Shown here in pieces: positions 1 to 13,429 of a DNA stretch of 64,000 nt. Position numbers and translations under genes: made by a program. Location of the stretch: contig OY740774.1 of NCBI GenBank assembly GCA_963513935.1, positions 81,864,890-81,928,889 of the forward strand. Direction: 5' to 3'. This DNA is from Aphrophora alni. Its lineage: Eukaryota; Arthropoda; Insecta; Hemiptera; Aphrophoridae. The notes beneath the pieces were generated by a model. That model was given only the letters and a program-made list of their open reading frames with translations. It had not been told where the DNA came from and made no database searches. The first letter of the stretch is position 1. Every line of letters begins with the position of its first letter.

Positions 1-499
1 GAGTAGGTTAGTTTAAAACAGCTGTTATCAAGGTTTTACGACCATTCATCACTCCTGGATGTGTATATGTTACGCAGTTTCCAGCCACTGCGCTCTTGTC
101 AGTGTCACAGCCATGGTGGACCTCGACCCTGCTGGTTCTCTTAACTATGCGAATGTCACGTTGTTTTGAGTGTGAAGTTTCGAAATTACAATTTTGATGT
201 TCGAGAGGTGCACCTTTAAACAACAGAAAAGAAATGCACAACCGTGACGCTACTAAATTCAACTTTGTGGTTGAAATTCAACTTGAACAATCAGGTTTGT
301 TCAAACGTGGTGGCTAAAATAGGTTCACCATTTCAGCCATTATCCTTGTTAACCACCAACTTCGTTACGGTTCTGAGCAGAAGGTGTTTTGGGTCCAGGA
401 GGTTTCCAATGTGACCGTGCCTCTAAACGCATCACAACTTGTATCAATTTAAGTGTTGCACACTTTATATGTACTAGTGCATGACTTTAAGACATTCTG

Positions 500-1241
500 T
501 ATACAGGGTGAATCAGATCACCCGTGTGCAATGTATAGTGACTGAACCAAATGAGCTACACCCTTCGTTTTAAATTAAAACCCCCTATTATGGCCCAAAG
601 AATTAAGTAAAATTGTTTTAAAATTTCAAAAGTGCTTTTTTGGGGGGTGGGGGTTTATTTTGGAAAATTTCCAAACTTAAAGGTAGGTCGAGTGATACCT
701 CATATTATAGGTCTCTGTTCACTGATCATTTAGGAAAAAAGTTTAAAATTATCTTACTCGGTATATATAGGGTGTTCCAAAACGTCAAAAAGTAATGTTT
801 TACAGTTAGTTTTATTGTTACCACATAACTTAGGCTACATAAACCAAATTGTTACCCTAGATTCATGAGAAGATACCTTTTCCAAAAATATGCTTAAGTT
901 TCCTTTTACTCAAACATTTTTTAATTTTTAAAATACATACAATTTTGGAAAAAAACAAATAAAAACTCCAAAACTACAAATAGTAACGTTAGTGGTGAAG
1001 CATTTAAAAGATCTTTCAAAAACAAACATTTTTTGTATTTAAATTGAACAGAGACCTTTAAAATGAGGAATCACTCAATCTACCTTTACATTTGAAAATT
1101 TTCCAAGAACGACCTCCCCCACCCCAAAGAATTTTTGAGATTAGAAAACATTTCTACTGAATTCTCTAGGGTCGAAATAGGGAGATTTAAGTCAAAACGA
1201 AGGCTGTTTTGACGCAATGGTGGTCAAATTCACCCTGTATA
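500..1241. mobile_element. Foldback MITE with TATACAGGGTGAAT ends
   Basis: The unit is bounded by inverted ends: tatacagggtgaat at 500-513 and its complement attcaccctgtata at 1228-1241. The inverted similarity continues inward with mismatches for over 150 bp on each side; for example tctctgttcactg near 711 matches the complement of the 1046-1060 region. There is no coding capacity. The end motif TAnACAGGGTG recurs in this window at 7745-7760, 8588, 50335 and 51066, which suggests a non-autonomous Tc1/mariner-type family. Confidence 0.75.
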
Positions 1242-1458
1242 ACCACATAGAAGATACTTTCAAATATAAAGTAAAACAAAGTATAGACAATATTACTATT
1301 GAAGTAAGAACTATTGTTCCTAACAGCCTCACTTTGTTATGCAATATCTTAATCTCTCTGTTTTCCTTAAAACGAGATTATTATGTACAAAGAACAGACT
1401 GTTTTGTTAGATAATAACGTCAAATTAAAACATAAATACAAAGTATAGGGGTACTTAC

Positions 1459-1651
1459 CATTGGTAGTGATAACCCTAGCTCTAGCCAAGTCGGCTTTGT
1501 TGCCAACTACAATCACAGATTTTTCTTGAGTAAAATTTTCCCTCCACAGGTAGTTGAGAATGTCCTCAGCTGTTTTGAAGGTTTGACGGTTGACGACGGA
1601 ATAAACAACTACGCATGCGTGAGGCTCGTATGTTGACAGAGAGTTCTCAAC
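1459..1651 (-). CDS. Rgk: RGK-family small GTPase, exon with NKxD (G4)
   Basis: This 193-nt exon lies between an acceptor (ctgttcttag, AG at 1653-1652) and a donor (ATG|GTAAGT, GT at 1458-1457). It holds 64 codons plus one base. The protein begins VENSLSTYEPHACVVVYSVV and contains VIVVGNKADLARAR, so the guanine-specificity motif NKAD is at 1501-1490. It joins in phase 0 to the preceding exon (EMS|VENS). The next exon, which should carry G5 and the C-terminal calmodulin-binding tail typical of RGK proteins, must lie left of the window. The three exons together give about 165 residues of the G-domain with no stop or frameshift, so the gene looks intact. Confidence 0.93.
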
Positions 1652-1949
1652 CTAAGAACAGAGCATTTGGAATTTTTATTCAATTTAAACATAATTAATT
1701 GTTTAGCCTTAGAACTACTTATGTTTTATTAAATATCTTTTGTGTAGGAAATTGTCTTTTTTGATATTACACTTAGTTACTTGGGTTTTTATATGTGTTT
1801 TATCGTTGTGTGATATGTAATGTGTGATGTTTTGTTAAATTAATTGGCTTGAAGATGCTGCCTGTGTGCATGCAGCTAAGTGTAATAACAAAATAAGGCC
1901 GTTATGATTTCCATTAAAAATAACTGAACTAAAAATTGAAAGTAAAAAT

Positions 1950-2245
1950 GGTTCTATTTTAAGTAAGGTAGAAAATTATCCTGTTAATTCTTTGCAAAGA
2001 GTACTCTGGAAATACAATTTTATATAGGTATTTTGAGGAAGGTAGACAATTTCACCGTTAATTCTCTGCAAAGAGTAACTGGTAAATTAAAAATTGGAAA
2101 TAAAAAATTATATACTTTAAGTAAGGTTTAAGTTTTCCCGTTAATTCTTTGCAAATAGTAGTTACTAAATTAAAAATTGTAAATACAAATGTATACTTTG
2201 AGGAAGGTTGAAAATTTTTCCGTTAATTCTTTGCAAAGAGTGACT
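1950..2245. repeat. Small degenerate tandem array, about 80-bp unit, 4 copies
   Basis: The phrase gttaattctttgcaaagagta recurs at 1983, 2057, 2140 and 2222 with changes. Between copies lie similar stretches (taaattaaaaattg, aaggt). Spacing is 74-83 bp. It lies just upstream of the exon C acceptor in the intron. Confidence 0.75.
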
Positions 2246-5200
2246 GCTAAAACTTGAATAGCTTCACAATCAATTAGATTTGCTCAAATTGAATATATAT
2301 TGTATTCAATTTTTAAATCACACTAATTCTGATTTTCGGGTGAACCAATTTATATAAAATTTGTAAATTGAAAAATCCTTAAAACATAAAAAAGGCCAAA
2401 ACAGTTTACGAATTGTCTAAGTAAAATTGTCAAAAATTAACAAACAGTAATGAATCTCTACAAACGTATGTTACACCTTCTGGGTTGTGTTTGTGAATAA
2501 CCAACAAACTGAGGATGGCGACTTAGACAATGAAACGCCGTTTTATTGGTACATTTAAAGGTTTCATTATTGAAAATAGGCCTAGTGAATCTTACATTCA
2601 CGAGTTCGTTTGAAATTAACACCATTAGATTTTCTGTGCATCTCATGGCTTCTCCGTCTTTCCTTAGATAAATCAAATAAACTACTGTATGTATAATCTG
2701 ATAGTTACCAACTTGTTATTGTTATTCCTAAGCAAGATAACTCTGGATATAATATTAATTAATTTAACAAACACAGAGGGCGTTTAAGTAAACACTTAGT
2801 CTATACAACTCAGCCATACTAAACTCTTGTTTCCTAATAAACCTTAAATTAGTGATATTATAAACTAAGTGTAAATTGTTTGTTAATATGAGAGAGAATG
2901 TTTGTGTTTATATACCTTACTCGGTGAAAGATAAACTGTGAGCTTAATGTTTCTACTTTAAACAATGGAAGTTTATATTGTTTACGTTAGAGGTATTTCT
3001 ACAAAATTATCAGTATTGTTGTTAAGAAGGATATACTTAAATTCTAAATGTTTTTTTATGGAAGATGAACCAAGTTATTATCATGTTTTCCATTTAGATT
3101 TAATTCCGTAAATACGAATATGTAAAAACAATAAAAATATAAATAATATCCTTTTTTCATGTAATCTTGAGGTATATCTTTCTTTTTCATCTTTCCTATC
3201 TCTTTTAACCAACTCTTGTTCTTTTCCGATCCGACGATATTAGAGTAATCGAGGACTTTAGTTTATGCTTTTTTCTTCCATTTTTTATAAAGCGATGGTG
3301 ACCGAGAGATTTTTTTTTTTACGTTTAAACAACAAAAGAAGAAAGAACCTCAGAAAGATGTAGAATATAACTGGGAAACTATTTTTCACGGAGAAGCCGA
3401 TCAAGGATTGAAAGAAAACGTGGTTACATATATATTGAAGAGTAAATTATAAAATGGGAAGAATACACAATGGAATCCTAGAAAAAAAGTGACCTGTTAT
3501 AAAATAATGATGACATTAAGTTTCAGACTTGATCGAAACACTATGGTCAAAATGTTAGATGAAGAACCCAATAAATGCTGAAGTTTGGGAAAACACAACA
3601 CATAGATAATCATACTATCAGATCCTGTTAAGGCAGAGTTAAATATTTCGATATACATTTTATGTAAATTCTTGAGTTAATTGTGCACATTTTAGAACAT
3701 ATGAATCAAGTGGATAAATGAATATTCATGAATCTATCAAAAAAGAAACCTAAGACTACGTGAAAATGTTGATGCGTTTGGAAGTACAGTCGTCTCGTTT
3801 GCGATCAGGGTTTGGTTTGGGTTCCAACAGAAACTTGGGTTGCTGCCGGGTCTCACCGCGGTTCCAAATTGATCCGAAAGTTCACGGACACATACGAAAA
3901 GTCTAGACGTTCGGCAAGTAAAGCAGACGCGTTAACCCAGACGTGCAAGGAGTTGAGTCAATGATCCGGACGAAGACGGACTTCTTGTCCACGTTTTTTC
4001 GGTTGCTCGTCACCCTAAATATTAACAAATGTCGGGCTGAATTTTTGAGGTTCGTTAGTAGGATATCCCCTTAGAGCGTTTAACCAATTTTAAATCCGTT
4101 GAAAGTTGTTCCCTATTCTACGGTGTTACGGTGCAAAAGTCTAAAATGTTGTTAGAAAAGGGTTCAGGTATTTGCAGTGAATTTGGTAAGTTATTCTGTA
4201 AGTCTCCTTTATTGTTAACGTTATAAAGATAACCAGTAAAGCTGGTTATCTTAGGTGTGCTGATTGGTGTGACGGGTTTAAAGGTAGATCAGTTATAATA
4301 TTCAATTATAGAGAGATCCTGAATTGCGGGCCTGAATTGCAAAACGTGGTGACTAGGTTAGGCTTCCCGTTGGTTCGGTCATTTCCCTTCTCTACAGTAA
4401 CTATACGTTACTTTTTAAAGAGTTATAACGTTACTCAGTGTGATTGTAAGTACACCTGGATCAGAGCCAATTAGGCGGCATTCGAGTGATTAGAATAGTG
4501 TTGAGTAGGATACTACTCAGCGAATTATAAATAAACAATCTGAAAATTTCAATAAATCGTTGTTCTAAAAGTATTTGGACACAGATGACTGAATACGTTT
4601 AGGTTCCGAAGATAATTTACCAACATTAGAAAGTTACTTGAGGGATATTCATTACACATTTTTTACTACGTTCAATTGTATAATCCAGTAAAAGTATAAA
4701 CAGGAGTGAGACAGGCAACAATTTTGAAACCAATTTTATTTGTTAAAGTGATAGATTAGGAAAATCTAGACATAACAGGTATGACTCGGAAACTCTTTGA
4801 TCAGCTGAAAGATTTGGTTATCACGTGAAAGGAGAGGTTAAACGTTTAACTGCAAGTAATAATAATCAAATGGAAAGGAAAATAAATACTTTGACTAAGG
4901 AAAGTGATACTTAAGTTAAACCCTCCCCCCCAAAACTTAGTTCTTTGAAATCAACTTAGGCAGTCGCGTAAAACTCATTACGTTGAATGAAAATAGAGAA
5001 AGTAAATGCATTTATCTATGGCTTTATAGTAAAAGAAAAAGGAAGTGCAAAAGAACATAGAAAAATAGTTAGGAAAAGCAAGATGTTTCTATCTGTTCAA
5101 AATTTGGCGCTCAAACCAAATTAAATTAGAAAATAAAAAAATAAAAATAAACCAATAAAAAAATAAAAGCAACACCATATCTTTGATTTTCTATGTATAC

Positions 5201-6634
5201 GATATATGGAACGTAACGAAAGCTATCAAGAATAACTGAAAAATTTATTATTCTCAAGGAGGCACTGCATTTGAAACCCGTGAGGTAAACGCAGATGAGA
5301 GAGACTTGCAAAAATTCAGCCTAGAGGAAGGCTAAAAAAAACTGTTTGGAAACTATCAAGTTTAGTTTAATCAGAAGGGACTGTACCAGATGTTGTAAAG
5401 ATATTAGATTACCTTGCACGTAAAGCATCTAAATTACCTCAGTCTGAACTTTCCTTCACTTATAACTATAATGACAGAGATAACTCGAAGTTATTATAAT
5501 CCAAGTATACTTACATGGTTGCATGTACCTAAGAGGCGAAAAACTCCGGGTCATAATTGACTTGAAAAAGGAAAAATATTAGAGCTTACAATAGACACTC
5601 CTAGCCCTTGTATCCTTTATAATATTACTGTAGTATCGGACAAGAATAAGTGTTGATCAAAAGAGACTAGATGGGAAAGATGAGAGAAAGGGTTTTAACC
5701 CAAGACAAGATAAAGAAAATTGTAGATCCAACTATTGCCTTTGAATCGCTACAACATTTAATCACTATAAGTGAGCATTTGAAGAGAATACATTTTAAAT
5801 ATTGTACTGGTGGAACCAAATATATTACGAACAGAAATCTTGAAAACCTTCTGTTTAACAACAGTGATTATATGACGTTCCCTTGCTTATTGTGGACCTT
5901 AAAAATACTAACATTTATTTTTTAAATAGCTGCTAACTTTTTTTTTGTAAATATACACTTTAATTTATTTAAGAATATTATTATACAGGAAAACTTCGAT
6001 GACAATCTGTAGTCATGGAAACCCATCTGCCTACCGCATGACTTGAGGGGACAGCCTCCTACAAACGATGATCAATTATTAATTTGTGGAACACTTTAAC
6101 GATGTAAGTTAACAAACTCTTAATAGGTTGTTACTCCAATACATACAATTCCACTAGATGAGTGAGTTCCAACACTAAATTAAAGGTGGGTATCTCGTTA
6201 ATTTCATTTTTCAATACAATTTTCATGTTTGATTGTAGGTAATAATTCTATTCTTGTAATTAAAAATCGGCGAGAGGTTATTGACATTAATGAGTTTACA
6301 GGAGGGTGACACGTCTTCGACGAAGCTAGGCAGTTTCTATATTGAGAGTGTAAAAACGACAGCTCTCTTTTCAATTCAGGAATCCCAGATTGACTGATTG
6401 ACTATTCAACAAAGCTGATCTTTCAGGCGTGCTGTGGTTGTTGTCGGAAAGAGTTATACTATGCTCTAAGATGATCAAATTGCATCTGATCTACAGGATG
6501 AAATTTTGAGCTGCTACCATTTCAGTTGTCCCGTATGTCAGACACATAGTATGTCTATTTCCTTTTGGTGGACCAAAGATCTCATGTCAGGAGATAACGT
6601 AACTACTACAAAACCATTGGTAACGAGAGGGGGT

Positions 6635-7760
6635 ATCATAGCCGGCGCTTTCTGAGTTCATTCTACAGGCCAAAAGAAAGAAAAAACTCCACATAAACAT
6701 ATGTCCTAAAACGCTTTGGTTGCTAGTTACGGCTAGGGAAAGATTTCGTCCTGATTTCTAATCCTCCTGCTGAAATCCCTGGAACCCAAATTAAGGTGAA
6801 AATATGGTGGTTTTATATGCATTTTCACCAGAAAGACTGTAAGAAGTAGGTTTAAGAACTGTTTCTGTAGCAGTTTATGAGATAACTGGGGGAAACACAC
6901 TAATAATTGGGCTCGATAAAAATACTTTCGCTATGAAATAACTTTGTTAAACGGCTGATAAACGTATACAAGTTTTCAACTTGTAGAGAATCTAATTCTA
7001 AAGAAATTGGTATAAGATAAGGCAAAAAATAATCAAATACAAACGTAAAATATTTTTCTTTATTTTAAACAAAACAACAAAGTGAACTGAAAAATGAGAA
7101 AAGTCGTAATGAAACTAAAAATCTATTAGCTGATATTTAAGTGGCTGGTAAATTAACTCACTAAATGTTAAAATAAATTTTCAAACAATATTTTCAATGT
7201 CCTACTTCAATTCATTTGTCCGCACATGTTTCTCTTGGAAGTTTTGCAAGGCTGGCCTTAAGATGCGCAGTGACATACATAAAGCGGGCTATTAGTTCCT
7301 CACGAGTCTTATAAACACTATTTTTCATCCATTCCCAAATAGAAAACTCGACTGTTGTCAAATCTAGCGACCTGAGTAGCCACAGATAGGGAACTGCAAC
7401 AACCAAACAATCTGGAAAATTCCGATTCAACTGATCTCGCTAGAAGACAAGTGGGGAGGTTTACCATTACTGATAATCGCTTTTCTCATAAACTACTGGA
7501 GAAAAAGTTCTGAAACCTACTTTTTACAGGTTTTCAGGTCAAATTACATATAAAACCAACAAATTTGCCCTTTAATTTGGTTCCCAAGGATTTCAGCAGG
7601 ACTGAAATAAATTGATCACAAGATTAGAAATCCAGAACGAAATCTTTCGCTAACCGTAACTAGTTATCAAAGCGTTTTAGGACATATGTTTATATGAAGG
7701 TTTTTCTTTCTCTTGGTCTGTAGAAAGCGCCGGTAAAACGTCGTGAATCACCCTGTATAG
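6635..7760 (-). mobile_element. Decayed Tc1/mariner-type element with long inverted ends
   Basis: Inverted similarity links about 6635-6800 with 7560-7735: gccggcgctttct at the left matches the complement of agaaagcgccgg near 7723, and acatatgtcctaaaacgcttt matches the complement of aaagcgttttaggacatatg. The right end reaches a caccctgtatag motif at 7750; the left tip is missing or diverged. A transposase relic lies inside on the minus strand. Confidence 0.7.
7205..7440 (-). pseudogene. Mariner-type transposase C-terminal relic
   Basis: Minus-strand translation gives LLRSLDLTTVEFSIWEWMKN, followed by SVYKTREELIARF. This is a worn version of the WPPRSPDLTPxDFFLWGxxK pattern found near the C-terminus of IS630/Tc1/mariner DDE transposases in insects. 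The catalytic part upstream is not readable, so the gene is dead. It sits inside the inverted-repeat element at 6635-7760. Confidence 0.7.
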
Positions 7761-8587
7761 TGATTCTTTCAGGATTATTTAATAGTCATATAATAATAAT
7801 TAATTAGCAATGATATTTACAATTAACTTTACTTGTTAAAGTATTTCAGTAAATCTTATTTTTCTATATTAGTAAATCCCATTACCTGTAAACAAACACT
7901 ATTGAACGACGCGATAGTGTATGACTGGACTGTTAAAATAAGGTACTAATATCGACTACCGGCGCGCTTGCCACTCTGTACTTTATTAAAAGTTGAAATG
8001 AGAATGGACAACTATCCTCAATATCGTATATTTTCATACTGTATAATCCATCGTTGGAGGTGGTATTTCGCTTATACCGTTATGGTTCAACGAGGACGCC
8101 TTTCGATGTCCTACACTGCAACATGAGACGTTCTTATTAAACTTTCTAACGGCTGCATTCTTCTAAATTGTATGTTTATAGAAATTTACACCATCCTCTA
8201 TAAAAAAAAAAATTAGGTTATTTTAAGACGTAGATTGATCCACACATCCTACATATCACTGTTTCATATAAGTTGACAAGTTTCAAAATGGTAGCTATAG
8301 TGATGAACAAAAGAACTATTTTAAAGGAGGAACTGTTTCAGAGAATGTTTAAAATTGCAAAATTTTGTTTTTGCATTAATATTGTCTTTGAATCGATTGA
8401 TATACAAAGATATTGATGCTTTCAATAAACATCTTTCATTGAACACTATATAGTCACCCACACTGATGGCTCAAGAACCACTTTGAAGCATCGTCAAACA
8501 CTCCATCTATCATGCATAGCTCTTAAGTTTTCCTACTTTATAGTTCAGTACCAATTGACGCGAGATTTAATCTGGTTATTTGGAATA

Positions 8588-8604
8588 TACAGGGTGTTTT
8601 GTAA
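8588..8604. repeat. Solo transposon end (ATACAGGGTG)
   Basis: The motif tatacagggtgtttt matches the terminal motif of the foldback MITE at 500-1241, but no partner end is visible within about 1.5 kb. It is probably a truncated copy. Confidence 0.4.
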
Positions 8605-8859
8605 TACACAACATTTGGGAAAAAAGTTTATTTTACAAATATTAAAATTTAAAATTAATCGGTTTGCAGCGATTTCAATTAATTTTGCATCAGTTGGCGT
8701 TTGATTTGTTGTGAAAGTTTTCTCAAAATTTATAGGCGATTGTAAATTAAAAAAAAATTATATAGTAAGTTATATGAAGACTTGAATTATATTTAAGGCC
8801 ACACAAAGCCTTCTATAATATTGTACTAAACTGTATACGAAAGGGTGAGGTTAAAATCG

Positions 8860-9480
8860 AAAAAAAATACGACCTGTTTTTGACTGATTTTCACGTTTCA
8901 TTGGCTCAAAAAACCGAAAAAATATTTTCAACATGCCGTCGTTCCCGACATAATAACGAGCCCACAAAGTAAGACAGGAATATATGAGTTTTAAATTTGG
9001 TATGAAGGACTAATGGAATCCATAATAGGAAAAAACATATTAAAATTTAAAAATCGAATTAAAAAGTAGAAATGGCGGCCATTTAAATTTTTTTCATTCT
9101 TATACCTTGTATTATTGAATTTATGACAGACTAAAATAAAATAAAATTACAAATTTCAATTATCGTAATAACCTAACCCCACTTTCTATGATTATAAAGT
9201 TATTGCCAACAATGTAATTTCTAACCCTAACATCCCAAGGAAATGCAAGGCCTCTTTGGGCCTAACCGATTCTAAGAAAGTAGTGATATACAAGTGTTAT
9301 AAAATCTGTGTAATAAATGTTTTAAACACATTTACCCAACTGGATAAGACCCCTTGATCTACCAATACAATTTAATATTTTCTACAACCCACAAGACACA
9401 AAGGTTTGCGAACTACATTTAGCGGATCTGTCTGCATTACATAGTGTAATGGACCTGATCACCTTGTTTCATTAAACATC
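8860..9480. repeat. Dispersed repeat family D1 (copy)
   Basis: The block starting ctgttttTgactgattttcacg, through the stretch ttttcaacatgccgtc, to the later stretch acccaactggataagacc has diverged relatives at 16380-16620, 54840-55080 with 55630-55760, 57240-57430, and inverted at 63690-63860. The order of the parts is partly kept. The family is not identified; it could be a retroelement 3' part or a large MITE. Confidence 0.6.
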
Positions 9481-11237
9481 GAATAGATGTTTTATTTGGT
9501 AGATTCTTACTTTAAAAAGTCTGCTGAAATGCTTCTTAGCAAGAATGAAAGTACCTACGTTCAAAACTATAAAACGTTGATAGATAACACAGCTAATATA
9601 AAAATAATTAGTTTTAGCAGGGCTGCAAAGCTTTTATTCTTACATTATTGTAAAAGCCTATTAATTTTTTTTCTTGAGCTGCAAGTAACAAAATCATATT
9701 TTGATTCAGCTTTATCACGTTGTTGAATGCTATTACTGTACTTACAGGTTTTTCCGTATAGACTAACTCTTTTACACGTTTACTGAATTTTATTATTAAA
9801 AAAAAAAAAAAAAAATCCCTAAACTTTTCTCAAATATTGGTCCTTTGGTTCAAACAAAAACCATAATGGTGCTACTTCCCCAAAAATGTTGCTTCCTTTA
9901 TTATTGAAAAAAGGAGATTTATTTTATTGTTTGTGTCTTTTAATGTTACATTGGATAAATTAATAAAATCGAACAATTTTTTCATTAAACTCAAATACTA
10001 GTCATAAATCGTAGTAACCAGAATCGGCCTCAATGTGCCCAAAATTTGAAAAAAAAAAAAAAAAAAATGTTATGCAATTGAAAAACATAGTTTGTTATGT
10101 AATTAGGCCAATTGATGTAGGCTATATACAAGGTTTTTCAATCATTAAAGTTTCCTTATTGAAATGGCAGTCAATTAATAGATTTACAGTTACTGTTCCA
10201 AAGCTTAGTGTTCCGATTAAGAACTCAGAGGCTGCTTTGAAGTTTTAAATACAGTGGTGTGGACAAGACAAGCGAAATTTATAGATCTGTTCTCTGAAAC
10301 GTAGTTATAACAAATTTTTACCGATCAAAAAATTAAACCTCGTTAATAACAGTTTACTTTATTTATATGATTTAAATCTGTTACAATTTACGTAACAGTT
10401 ACAACTCTTGTGTTAACAGTGATTTTGTCTCAAATTTTATATAACTGCGATGAAACTTGTTAATATGCTTTAATGCAAGAGTTCAAATTTATATAAAAGT
10501 AAGTTTGATTGTGTTTCTAATTAAGTGGGCCACCAGCCATCAAGAACCACCAGTAGAGGGGGTAAATGTACGTTATTTAGTTATGGCAGTGAGTATCCCA
10601 GGATTTATATACTACAACGAAAAAACTCTACCTTTTTTTAGAGTCAGACTAATTACGCCCCCTAACTTTATTTATACGTAATAGTCTCGAATCCTTAGAT
10701 TTTTAGCCTACAGGATTCGTTCTCGCGTGACAAAAAGAATAAATTATTCAATCCACTGGAAGTTTTTGGCTTACTAACTTTCTGGCCTGGATTGAATAAC
10801 TTCTTCGATAATTTTAGTTGCCCCAAATTACCGGTACCCCCCTTTTTATTTATGACTTCCAGTAATTGTATTTAAAATTACCCTATTTCTCAGGGAGAAC
10901 ACGAATTTACTTTATTTTCTAATTTTAATCTCGTAGGTGCTTGTCCTTGGGAATACCTCTTTGATACACTATATTTTACCTTTATTATTATAATGAGACC
11001 TGAAAATATAACAGATAATTGTGTGACCAATTCTAAATAAGACACAGTTTCAGTTAAGATAAAAAAATTAATTCTTTTAATTACTTGAAACAAAAAAAAA
11101 ACAACTTGAAATAATTATCTTGACATAAGTCAACAAACAAAACTCAAAAACAATTTCTGTAATGAAATTTAACTAATAACAACTAAAATATTTCTCTTTT
11201 CTAGCAGAAGGCAATCATTCGTAATTTTATTGAAATT

Positions 11238-11385
11238 TATCTATATAAAGATTTCTATCTATCCATGAATTCAAATTATTTAATTTACCAAATTTATTTA
11301 TCTATAAAAATTTCTATCGATACATGAATTTAACATTATTTATTTTAACAAATTTATTTATATATAAAAAAATTTATCTCAGGAA
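11238..11385. repeat. Short AT-rich tandem repeat, about 70-bp unit
   Basis: The phrase tttatctatataaa/g-atttctatc-atacatgaatt recurs two to three times at about 11238, 11298 and 11350 with changes. Nothing else is recognised here. Confidence 0.5.
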
Positions 11386-12019
11386 AATCAGTAATAAGTT
11401 AATATTAGGCCAATTTTGCCCTTTGAAAAAGGAAATTTGGATTATTCTCAGACCTTGACCGCCGTGTTGAAAATCCTAAGTCCTGGGATGCTGTTGGTCC
11501 TCTGGTGTCTGGTTGGTTGTATTTAGCGATTACAGATGTCTCATTTCTTGTCCATGGAGTTTCGAAGGCTGGCTGGTTGGTTAGAATCTATCACCTCCTA
11601 TCACTCTCGCTGACACTTTTTAATACTTTGGCATAGTAACACTTACACTTCTTTACTTGAAATTTTGAGTCGGCAAACTGGCATAGCCACCCCTAGCACT
11701 TCTTCAAACAATTTTACATGAGAGACCTTACAATTTTGAGTTGACCATCGGGCATAGTCACCCTAGCACTTGTTCGAACGATTTTATGAAAGAGAAGTCG
11801 ATGAGATTCGTGCGGCTCTTTTTATAGCCTAAAACTATCGTATATCGATACCAATTTTTCTCCCTCACTGCACTGGACCGATACGATAGTTCCATTTATA
11901 GTGTCTTTTAATGCAATTTTCTTAATTATTTTTGGTGTAGGTGATTTAGTTACTTATTATTACTTTACTTATTATGTTTACCGTTTTTTAATTGTCCTTT
12001 TTTAATTACTTTGCTCTAA

Positions 12020-12352
12020 TTAATCCTTTAATCTATTTCTGCTGTAGGTTGGTATGATAGCTCCGCCTACAACTACGTCACTTATCCTTGAACATTTCGA
12101 CTCTGCAACTTGTAACTGGCCGATGTAAAAATCTTCATTGTTTTCTTTTAATTGTCTTATAACACTTTTCCTAATGGTTTTTTCGTTTTTACGTAACCGG
12201 TGTCTTGTAGCTCTCGACCGCGGCAATTTCCCGCACTTCGAATGACATTTGTCAGACCATTCATTCGCCTTTAATCGCTTACGTAAGAATTTGCGTATTT
12301 TACAGTTTTCAATTCTCACACCTTTAAAGTTATTGTTTTCAAACTTTGTCAC
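12020..12352 (-). other. Unrecognised 110-residue open frame
   Basis: A minus-strand frame with an ATG encodes a lysine- and arginine-rich 110-residue protein starting MTKFENNNFKGVRIENCKIR. It has no motif I recognise and no visible splice context. On its left, 11600-11830 holds two to three diverged direct repeats (ggcatagtcaccctagcactt-like) followed by tttttatag. This could be the edge of a retroelement, with the frame as the end of its coding region, but nothing proves it. Confidence 0.2.
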
Positions 12353-13199
12353 TTTGTTTATTTCGTGATTTCAACGCACTAGCCGGGATAACCTAACTCT
12401 GCGACTTCCCGTAGTGATGTAATTCAGCACGTTTTTTCACACCTTTGGGTTTGGGGGTTATTTATTTACTGATTCTCCTGAAATTTACACATCTCTTAGA
12501 CAACATGTTTTTAATCATTTTCCCAAAATTTCAACTTCTTATCTTTTTTCATTTTCACAGGAAAGCGTGAAAACTATAACTCTTTTGTTTTAATTATTTT
12601 TAAATTTTTTATTATTAATTATGATACAACTTTATTTATTTAATTGACTCTATACAATCCTTTTCTCAAAATTCATTTTTATTTACTTTTATTAACTTTT
12701 ATATTTATGCTTTTCTGCTAACTTTTTAAATATTAATTTATTCCAAAATTTAACAAGAATATCTTAAAATTACATTTTATTTCCAGAAATAACAAGGTTT
12801 TTTGTTTTTTATTAATTTTGAGAATTTTTAAATTCTTCATTTAAATATGCCGTAGCGCCTGTTAGTTAATATGAAATAACAGTACTAGATCTGTATTGCA
12901 TACAACTTGTATTACAACTACATATCCTTATACATTATTATTTCACATTTTCAAAATTCATAAAAATGATTTTTCAATTCAAAATCTGCCGACATATGAA
13001 TTTACTGTTAGAACAAGCCGGCAAGAGTTGACCTTGGACCATTTCATAGTTCAATCTTACCGACCGGCTATAATCAGTAAAAAGCTCTACAAAACATCCA
13101 AGCCTTGCATTAGGATATTTTTTTGATATTTTTCTTTTTTAACCAAAATATAACCCCATATAACGAATTTCCGTTGTAATACATTGATGGGATAGTCTA

Positions 13200-13330
13200 T
13201 AATGTTTACTGCCACTGTGAAATCAATACGAAATTGTAAATCACATGCAACAAGCTACACATGAAGCATTTAAATTATATTAGTTTCCCCTTTGAGTGAA
13301 GTTTTGTTCAAGTGTACAATAGCTGGTATA
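13200..13330. repeat. Isolated copy of the 170-bp satellite-like monomer
   Basis: The stretch with gaaattgtaaatcacatgc, caagctacacatgaagcattta and gttttgttcaagtgtacaat matches in order the monomer of the array at 59220-60230, 46 kb away. Confidence 0.65.
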
Positions 13331-13429
13331 TTATGTATTGTAACTTCTTCGCTTATGAATATTGTTATATGTGTAGTCACAAGCTAGACAGTACTGTATA
13401 TATAGATGTGTAGTTACATCGAGTTTACA

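Noticed and set aside
11600..12352. LTR retrotransposon with a coding end and TATA box
   Set aside because: Short direct repeats and a tttttatag are suggestive, but no matching second LTR, primer site or polymerase motif was found.
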